Source of the DNA: Lineus longissimus
Taxonomy: Eukaryota; Nemertea; Pilidiophora; Heteronemertea; Lineidae
NCBI RefSeq assembly: GCF_910592395.1
Contig: NC_088311.1
Location: 18,416,501 to 18,480,500, forward strand
Direction of reading: 5' to 3'
Length of the DNA: 64,000 nt
The position numbers and the translations under genes were made by a program. This document shows, in pieces, positions 1 to 9,900 of this stretch (its first letter is position 1; every line of letters starts with the position of its first letter). The notes beneath the pieces are model-generated. The model did no database searches and was not told where the DNA came from. It saw only the letters and a program-made list of their open reading frames with translations.

Positions 1-23
1 TTACAATATTGAAGTGATGTTTT

Positions 24-378
24 GCATGAATTTTCACTAGGATTGACTGGGGCGCCTTTTGAGATACAGGGGTGGCGAGTGCTCTAATTTTTTGGGATAT
101 CATAATGTCTAGACGAGAGTATTGTTGTGATATTTTGACACATCACTTAAATTTTGCCATAAATCTAAAATCATCAAACTTATCTTAGAGTAAAAGATTA
201 AGAAATGCATGAATTTTCACTAGGATTGACTTGGGTGCCTTTTGAAATACAGAGGTGGTGAGTGCTCTAAATTTTGGGATATCATAATGTCTAGACGAGA
301 GTATTGTTGTGATATTTTGACACATCACTTAAAATTTGCAATAAATCTAAAATCATCAAACTTATCTTAAGCAAAATT
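24..378. repeat. two-copy tandem repeat, period about 183 bp
   Basis: A unit beginning GCATGAATTTTCACTAGGAT at position 24 starts again at 207 and runs to about 378. The copies are nearly identical over about 165 bases, including a TCTAGACGAGAGTATTGTTG segment. No coding frame is visible. The rest of the first 760 bases shows no exon I can support; the 5' part of the receptor gene must lie there unrecognised or outside the window. Confidence 0.85.
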
Positions 379-760
379 TAGAATAATTTAACGAACAACC
401 AACACCTATTATCAACCGCATCGCCTTAGAGTAGATATCTTTGTAGTTATTTATCCTAAAATGTGGCGCATTTTTATCCATTCAGCCATTACTAAAATCT
501 GCCTACGGTTTTCGAGACAATGGCACTCAGTCACCCGTGACCGCATAAAACGGCGATGTACGTGTTAAAAAAAGTATGTACATGCAGCTCCTCCTATTTG
601 CTTTTAGTTTTCCATGAAATGTATACTTTTTAAGGTTCACCCTGTATAAAGCTAGTTTAAAATGTTATGTATGTAACCTCTTACAAAAGTCGAATCGTCC
701 CAATTGCTTTGTAAAGTCAAAATGCACTCTCTAAATAGTATGTGCGTTTCGTCATTGCAG

Positions 761-961
761 ACAAACTGACGAATTTTAAGATCTTGATAGATGAAAATCT
801 CTGCCATCATGAAACTGGAACAGTACAGTTTAGTCGAGCACAAGAAATTAAATGTGACTCGCCGGGTCCTGTTGTCGGAAGACGCCTGAAGATCCAACGA
901 ATGGAACCATCGTCTGCTCTTACATTGTGCGAAGTGAGCGTACAGGCTTTCCAATATAGAG
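761..961 (+). CDS. exon: C-terminal half of a fucolectin-like (FTP, F5/8C-like) domain
   Basis: The acceptor CATTGCAG ends at 760 and the donor follows 961; both sides are phase 1. The translation runs from KLTNFKILIDENLC to ALTLCEVSVQAFQYR. It contains IKCDSPGPVVGRRLKI followed by LTLCEV, the pattern of the last strands of fucolectin/tachylectin-4/pentraxin-1 domains (a C..p..GRyV.I stretch followed by LtLCEVeV). That fold binds fucose in eel fucolectin. The first half of the domain, with the ligand histidine and arginines, is not in the window, so binding cannot be judged. It is joined to the next exon by phase. Confidence 0.7.
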
Positions 962-3900
962 GTGCGTGTAGGCAAGGTCACGGTATTGGTCTATGCAGGG
1001 TTTTTCACTTTATCTCCTCCCTCACAGCCTTATTGCTCCTATACTTCTGCATTTTGTCAGCATGTGTTCGTGTAGCGTTCGACTGAGTTACCTAGTAAAT
1101 GACTAGTACACTAACGAGCATGGTAAATCACACCTTTGTCATGTTTGTCAGCAGCATCACAACCCTAATAAATTTATGCAGCTGTATTATACCAATCTGA
1201 AGTTGTTTAACACAGGCTGTAGAATTCTAATTTATTGAACTTTAAGTACATCTTTCAGCATGCCAAACCAAGCGCTATGGCCCCAACTGCAACAACCGAT
1301 GCCAATGTGCCAATGATGACACGTGTGATGACAAGACAGGACAGTGCCCATCTGGGTGTAAAGATTTTTTCACAGGCCCTTACTGTAACATAGGTACGTA
1401 AGGAATGAACCTTAAGAAGGACCATTGGTATTATTAAGGGCAATATTACCCAGCTGTCGGCTGCCCAGTCACCTCCTATTCTACAAGCAGTTTCCATCAA
1501 CAAATTGCACAAAATGAGGAAAAATTCGAAATCTGACTGAATTATCACGCTTTTCCGATGTTGATTCCGATTTGACCCGCGAGTTAGCTCTCAATGCGTC
1601 GATCCTTTCCATGTGGAACGATGCACTAGCAAGGTTCTTCCTGGAGCCATGGATCTATCCTAAGCCTACAACTGCCTCGTCCCAAGTCATTGCGCCTCGA
1701 TCCGCCAGTTCCTGACGCATGGTAGGATTGTAGCTACGTTCCATCCACGGAGGTCCGGTAATGGATAGCTTCTGGAGATTCTCCATGAACTATCCATGGA
1801 TTGCCCATGGATGGAATGTTCATGATTAATCCCCATCAACTATCCGTCGACGGAGACTTTTGCCTGTGTACTGAAAAAGAAGACATTGTAAATTTCGCAT
1901 GGTTCCTGCGTGATTATATCCCACAAGTTGAAGATATGCCAACTTCGTTATAACCTTGACCTCTATTGAAATTGATCATAAAACTTCAAAACAACACAAA
2001 CATATATGTTGTTTTGTTTCATGCTTCTGTCTTTCCTCCTGCAAGTTGAGATATATACCAGTTGAATTGGTATAAATTGTAGATAGTGTAAAAATGGTTG
2101 AATCTTCTGCTCAGTCCCGTCATTTACTAGCGATGCTGTTCTTTGATCTGTTGAAATTCTGAAGATACATGTTGCCTTTCTGCTTTTTCCAGCAATTACC
2201 TGCGACCCACCGTCACGACTGTTAAATGGAAAAGTTTCTACCACCTTTTTAGCAACCGTTGGTTGGTTCGTGAGTTACAAGTGCGACAAAGGCTTCGTTC
2301 TCGAAGGGAAAGAGAATTCAACCTGTGTCGAGAACGTTTACGGTCCTGGTAATGTGGCAGACTCAACTCCCGTCTGTAGAGGTGAGACACACTCAAAGGG
2401 AAAAGAAACCTACACTCCTTGACTAATAGAGTCTTATTCAGCGTGTGCTATGAGTCAGTTCCGCCAGCAATATCCGTCTCTGCTAAATGGGCAAGTTGGT
2501 GCCCCGAAGGCCGCTGTTCTAGGCTCATTTAAGGGGGGTTATGAGTAGGTAAAGGACATCGTTTTGCACAAGGACGGTCCTACCACGAAGACTGCAATTC
2601 TAGGATAAGCAGTCACTTATCAGTTCGTCAAAGGGCATCGTTTTGGAAGTAAGAGCTGGCCAAGGACGGTCATGGTAATTTGAAAGAGAAATTGGCATAC
2701 CCGACGTCTCTGTGTGTAGGCCCATGGGAAAAGGCACTCTCCTTGCCTTGTTAGAAAAAATGTTCATATGCAAAGCGCGTGCTGTCTTTTAATCAGAACT
2801 GTACATGACTCGAATGGAATTAACCTTGTTAGAAGTTTTGTCTTTTCTTCTTTCCAGCAATAACCTGCGACCCACCGTCCCTAACAAATGGACAAGTGTC
2901 TGTCCCAAAGCCTGTACTTCTAGGTTCAGCCGTTAGCTACCAGTGTAACACAGGTTACGTTCTAGAAGGGAAAGAGAGTTCCACCTGTGTCGAGGTTGGG
3001 ACTGGTAATGTTAAAGGGAGCTGGGCTGACCCGACACCCGTGTGCACAGGTAAGACGTACATTTCATACAAAAAGAGGTTCTTTTCATGTTTTTGTCCTA
3101 ATAAGGACTTTGTTTGATACTCGACTCAAAGCATCTTCACCTGGCCAGCAATGGTTTTTTTTTTCTTTTCCAGCAATAACCTGCGACCCACCGTCCCTAA
3201 CAAATGGACGAGTGTCTGGCCCGAAGCCTGCACTTCTAGGTTCAGCCGTTAGCTACCAGTGTGACACAGGTTACGTTCTAGAAGGGATAGGGAGTTCTAC
3301 CTGTGTCGAGGTTGGTCCTGGTAATGTTAAAGGGAGCTGGGCTGACCCGACACCTGTGTGCACAGGTGAGACGTACATTTCATACAAAAAGAAGTTCTTC
3401 TTATGTTTTCGTCCTGATAAGAAATTTGTTTGATACACAACTCAAAGCACCTTCACCTGGCTAACAATCGTTTTTTGTGTTCTTTTCCAGCAATAACCTG
3501 CGACCAACCGTCCCTTACAAATGGACGAGTGTCTGGCCCGAAGCCTGCACGTCTAGGTTCAGCCGTTAGCTACCAGTGTGACACAGGTTACGTTCTGGAA
3601 GGGAAAGGGAGTTCCACCTGTGTCGAGGATGGGACTGGTAATGTTAAAGGGAGCTGGGCTGACCCGACACCCGTGTGCACAGGTAAGACGTACATTTCAT
3701 ACAAAAAGAGGTTCTTTTCATGTTTTTGTCCTGATAAGAACTTTGTTTGATACACAACTCAAAGCATCTTCACCTGGCTAACAATCGTTTTTTTGTGTTC
3801 TTTTCCAGCAATAATCTGCGACCCACCGTCCCTAACAAATGGACAAGTTTCTGTCCCGAGGCCTGCACTTCTAGGTTCAGCAGTTAGCTACCAGTGTGAC

Positions 3901-6900
3901 ACAGGTTACGTTCTAGAAGGGAAAGGGCGTTCCACTTGTGTCGAGGATCAACCTGATAATGTTAAAGGGAGCTGGGCTGACCCGACACCCGTATGCACAG
4001 GTAAGACGTACATTTCATACAAAAAGAAGTTCTTTTCATGTTTTTGTCCTGATAAGAACTTTGTTTGATACACGACTCAAGGCATCTTCACCTGGCTAGC
4101 AATGGCTTTTTTTGTCTTCTTTTCCAGCAATAACCTGCGACCCACCGTCCCTAACAAATGGACAAGTGTCTGTCCCGAAGCCTGCCCATCTAGGTTCAGC
4201 CGTTAGCTACCAGTGTTACACAGGTTACGTTCTGGAAGGGAAAGGGAGTTCTACCTGTGTCGAGGATGGACCTGATAATGTTAAAGGGAAATGGGCTGAC
4301 CCAGCACCCGTGTGCACAGGTAAGAGTTTGGCAGTTACAACGGTATTCCCCTGAAGACCTACGGCGTTCGTTAATGAATATGAAACTTTGCAATTGCATG
4401 TACATGTAAATGCACGTACCGGTACTGAATATAAATATATGAGGAGGAAAGGAAGGTCCTGATTATATTCAAGGGCAATGGACTGACCCGACACCTGTGT
4501 GCACAAGTAAGATAACTCATGTCTATGGATGGGAACTTTCCCTTTTATGCTAGAAGATATTCATCATTTGCTTGAATTAGGAGTTAGGGTTTCTTTTTTT
4601 CTTGAGTTATTCGTTATCATCATGCCGTTTAGATCTTCAAAATGTCTTTGCCTGTATAGAATGTCCGGGCCACCAGTTTCTGTTCTGTCCTTCGATATTT
4701 AAAGCTATTGGCAATCATATACCCTCCATAGATGTATTATACCATGATCCGTCAGAATACAATAGGGCTGGACATTTTTTTCCATGGGGATATGTTCTAC
4801 TTCTACACTGGTGTAGTATAGTTCTCTAGAGGCCATGACCGTTGATAGCTCAGAGATTGTGGAGCAAAATAGAACCTTGGGCTTTTGCCATGCCATTGTT
4901 TGTCTTATTTTCCAGCAATATGCTCTGTGAACCACCGTCTCTAATAAATGGACGAGTTCCATCCCCAAGCCGGTTAAACAATTTTGAATGTTTCCCCTTG
5001 ATCATGTTCGTTTGAAACCCTGAAACACCAGATTGACACCTATTTCTCTGTTTCTACCGTTGGAAGCTCATTGCCTCTCTAGCTGTCTATCGCATTTTAT
5101 GGAAACAACGACATATGTGGAAGAAAAATCACACGTTACTTTGGCACCGCTCAATTCAGCCGTGCGTTTACCAGTCAGACACGGATCTTTGCCTGAAGCG
5201 TCTGTTACTTCCCCTAAGAGGGAAAAGCGCACTGCAAGGCGGGAAATTCATTGACGGAAATGAATTCTTTTGACGTTGTAAATTTGCCCCATGTTTGGCC
5301 CTGATCATTATCAATACTGATACATGTATGATTCATATTCCATCCATAAGTTGCAACACGTCACTCTTACTTAATGGACAAGTATTAGCCGGTGAACATA
5401 GCACCCATGGCACGACAGTGATCTTTATAGCCGATGAAGTCTTCATTCTCGAAGGGAAGACGAATTCTACGTGTGTTCACGCAGATCCGAACAGCGCCAA
5501 GGGAAAGTGGTCAGAGCCAACGCTTGTTCGCAAAAGTAGGTTCAGCACTACCGGACATGATTGACCAATTTCCTTCCCACCCATATTAAAACATTTTTGT
5601 TGTGGTTTGAAATAATTTTGAGATGGTCCTTGATAATGTATTGTATTGTTCTTTTTTCTAGCTATTACCTGTGAACCTCCTGTCATATCAAACGGACATG
5701 TATCAGTCATCAAACCAGCCTTGTATGGGTCAACTGTAACCTATCGTTGTAACCAAGGCTTTGTTCTGGATGGGGAAGGGAGCTCAAAGTGTATTCAAAA
5801 TGGAACTGACAATGTTTATGGGAAATGGACTGACCAGACGCATGTGTGTAAAGGTAACGTTACTCTAGAGAGAAAGCTTTCCTCATTTCCTTTCTACATT
5901 TCCCCATTTTGGCCTTCATCATTATCATTATCGATACAATCCCTTACTTTGATTCTTTTTCCAGCCATAAGTTGCGACACACTATTTTTACTGAATGGAC
6001 AAGTAATAGCGGGTGGTCAAAGTACCCATGGCACGACAGTGATCTTTAAATGCGACGACGGCTTCATTCTCGTAGGAAAGACGAATTCTACGTGCGTTCA
6101 TGAAGATCCAAAAAGCGCCAAGGGAAAGTGGTCAGAGCCAACGCCTGTTTGCAAAAGTAAGTCCAATGCCAACAGCACAAGATTGGCCAGTTGCCATCCC
6201 ATACACCCATGATAAACATTTAATTTGTTTGTGGTTTGAAGGAATTTTGAAATGGTCCTTTATAATGTAGTGTTGTATTCTTCTTTTCTTTTCTAGCTAT
6301 TACCTGTGAGCCTCCTGTCATATCAAACGGATATGTATCAGTCATCAAACCAGCCGTGTATGGGTCAACTGTAACCTATCATTGTAACCAAGGCTTTGTT
6401 CTGGATGGAAAAGGGAGCTCAAAGTGTAGTCAAAATGGAACAGACAATGTTTATGGGAAATGGACTGACCAGTCGCCTGTGTGTAAAGGTAAAGTTCCTC
6501 GAGATTGAAAGCTTTTTCCATGTCTTTTCTTCATTTTCCCAATGTTTGGCCCTCATCACTATCATTATCAATACATGCACTGTGATTCATTTTCCAGCCA
6601 TAAGTTGCGACAAACCATTGTTACTGAATGGACAAGTTATAGCGGGTGTTCAAAGTACCCATGGCACGACAGTGATCTTTAGGTGCAACGAAGGCTTCGT
6701 TCTCGAAGGAAAGACATATTCTACGTGTGTTCATGAAGATCCAAACAGCGCCAAGGGAAAGTGGTCAGAGCCAACGCCTGTTTGCAAAGGTAAGTCGAAA
6801 GTCTACCGCACACGATTGGTCAATTGCCTTCTCATGCATCCTTAATGAACATTTAATTTTTTTTTTTTTGTTTGAAGGAATTTTGACATGGTCCTTAATG

Positions 6901-9900
6901 TTGTGTTGTATTCTTCTTTTCTTTTCTAGCTATTACCTGTGAACCTCCTGTCATATCAAATGGATATGTATCAGTCACCAAAGCAGTCGTGTATGGGTCA
7001 ACTGTAACCTATCATTGTAACCAAGGCTTTGTTCTCGATGGGAAAGGAAGCTCCAAGTGTAGTCAAAATGGAACTTACAATGTTTATGGAAAATGGACTG
7101 ACCAGTCGCCTGTGTGTAAAGGTAAAGTTCCTCCAGATTGGAGCTTTCCTCACTCCTTTTCTACATTTCCCCCATGTTTGGCTTTGATCATTATCATTAT
7201 CGATACAATCCCGTTCTTTGATTCCTTTTGCAGCCATAAGTTGCGACACACCATTGTTGCTGAATGGACAAGTAATAGCGGGTGGTCAAAGTACCCATGA
7301 CACGACAGTGATCTTTAAATGCGACGACGGCTTCATTCTCGTAGGAAAGACGAATTCTACGTGCGTTCATGAAGATCCAAACAGCGCCAAGGGAAAGTGG
7401 TCAGAGCCAACACCTGTTTGCAAAGGTAAGTCCAATGCCTACCGCAAACGATTGGCCAGTTGCCTTTCCATGCACCATGAGAAACATTTAATTTGTTTGT
7501 GGTTTGAAGGAATTTTGAGATGGTCCTTAATGTTGTGTTGTATTCTTCTTTTCTTTTCTAGCTATTACCTGTGAACCTCCTGTCATATCAAACGGATATG
7601 TATCAGTCACCAAAGTAGCTATGTATGGTTCAACTGTAACCTATCATTGTAACCAAGGCTTTTTTCTGGATGGGAAACGGAGCTCAAAGTGTATTCAAAA
7701 TGGAACTGACAGTGTTTACGGGAAATGGACTGACCAGTCGCCTGTTTGTAAAGGTAAAATTCCTCCAGATTGAAAGCTTTCCTCATTTTTTTCTACATTT
7801 CCCTATGTTTGGCCTTCATCATTATCGTTATCGATACAATCCCGTACTTTGAATCATTTTCCAGCTATAAGTTGCGACACACCATTATTACTGAATGGAC
7901 ACGTAATAGCGGGTGGGCTAAGTACCCATGGCACGACAGTGATCTTTAGATGCGACGAAGGTTTCATTCTTGAAGGAAAGACAAAATCTACGTGTATTCA
8001 TGAAGATCCAAACTGCGCCAAGGGAAAGTGGTCAGAGCCAACACCTGTTTGCAAAGGTAAGTCCAATCCCTACCGCACACGATTAGCCCGCGGCCATTCA
8101 CAGAATATGGCAGAGTTCAGTAAAACCTAAGTCGAATATTAGTAAAAGAGCGACAACTTCCATTGGTTTTGCCCTATACGTACATGCTTATGCCTTCTTT
8201 GATCCTTACAAAATGCGATTTGATTAACCAAAAAATCCAAGGTCAACTCAATTTGATTTGATTCACAGAAATTGGATTGGAGTCACCTTCGTCGACATTG
8301 GATTACGTGCATGGAGACGTAGAAGGACGCACAAATACGCGTGATGAATCAGGTAAGTTGGGATCATTAAAAAACAATAAGAATGAGTGATTATAGACTT
8401 CACTGAGCAATAAATGGAAACTATTGGGTATTACATACAACTACTGGCAAGAATGATAATCTCAGATGCATCACTGTATATAACCCTGTCACTTGTTACA
8501 TCATCAGTAACTTGTGCTTGCCATTCTCAAGTGCTGACCCAAATGAGGTTAAAATGCGAATTTCGAGTTCCTTTGATTAACCAACATTTGGGGGCATGGT
8601 TGGAAGGGGACATGAGCATGCGCATGCAGGTAAAAATGACTTGCAAAGCCGCCGTCGCCAGTCTTTGTAAGATCGGCCGCATTAGGAAATTATTGGACAA
8701 ACGCAGTGCTGAAAGACTGGTCCAAGCCTTCATTACATCAAGGCTTGATTCCAACAATGGAATTCTATACGGTCTGCCTGATACGACTCTTGCACCGTTG
8801 CAACGGGTGCAAAATATGGCAGCAAGGCTGATATGTCGCGCAAAGAAATTTGACCATGTAACGCCCTTACTCAAGGAGCTACACTGGCTTCCCATCAAAG
8901 CCAGGATTGAATTCAAAGTTCTGTGTGTGATCCACAAGTCACTAAATGGTGTCGGACCGGAGCACCTCAATGACCTCCTCCTGGAAACAGAAGGTCGCAC
9001 TAGGTCAGTCACTTTCAAGACCCTTCAGGTCAAGCGGACCAGATCATTGTACGGTGACCGCAGCTTTTCAAGGTGCGGCCCGTACCTCTGGAATAAACTT
9101 TCACTTGAACTGAGGTCCCAGCCAGAGACAATGTTAAAAAAACAATTAAAAACTCTGCTTTTTAATCGATTCTTCGGGGAGGTGGCGCTTTGAGCGTGGT
9201 GCTACCACGGAAAGGCGCCCTAGTGTAACATTCATTCATTCATTCATTCATTCCTTATACACAGTGCGATTTGAAGGTTTCCGCATCGGTCGAATATAAA
9301 GTAATGCAAAATGAGGAAAAGCTAGGTTTTTCATTGTGTGTTCCTTTCATAATTCCCGAGCGTGCAAATAGAGAACATTTCTGCAAACTCGTCATGACCA
9401 CATTTGCCCTTGCTGCGTGCATGTATACGGTGACAATTTCTAAACCTCTCTATTAAAGTTGTTTACATAAGTTGTTTTACCCATTGCTAATTTAAAACCT
9501 CTCTCTTGATATATTCTTTGTTATCTCTACTTTCAGGATCAGCAATGAACATCGGAATTGGTATTGGCTGCGCGACAGTTGTTCTCGTCTTGGTAATCAT
9601 TGGTATTATTTTGGCAATTAAAAACAAAAGGTACGTTATTCCCATTTTCCAAATTATACCAACTCGAGGTATTCAATGCATGCAGTACACGATATATTCG
9701 GATAGAGCCAACCGGATTATTCTGGTTTTACATGTCGGTGCCAAGTTCAGCTTGACTGGAGTCTGAAGTTTTCCATTCTATCTGAACTTAGCTTGAGACA
9801 AAACTATTGCATGTACTTCTTAATCGATCAATCTGTCATCCAGTCTAAAATAACCTAAGATAACACCATAACATGAAGATTTTAAAGGGCGCCTTTTCAA

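Noticed and set aside
1255-1548. Minus-strand frame opposite the EGF exon
   Set aside because: Shadow of the plus-strand EGF exon, which has splice sites and conserved cysteines.
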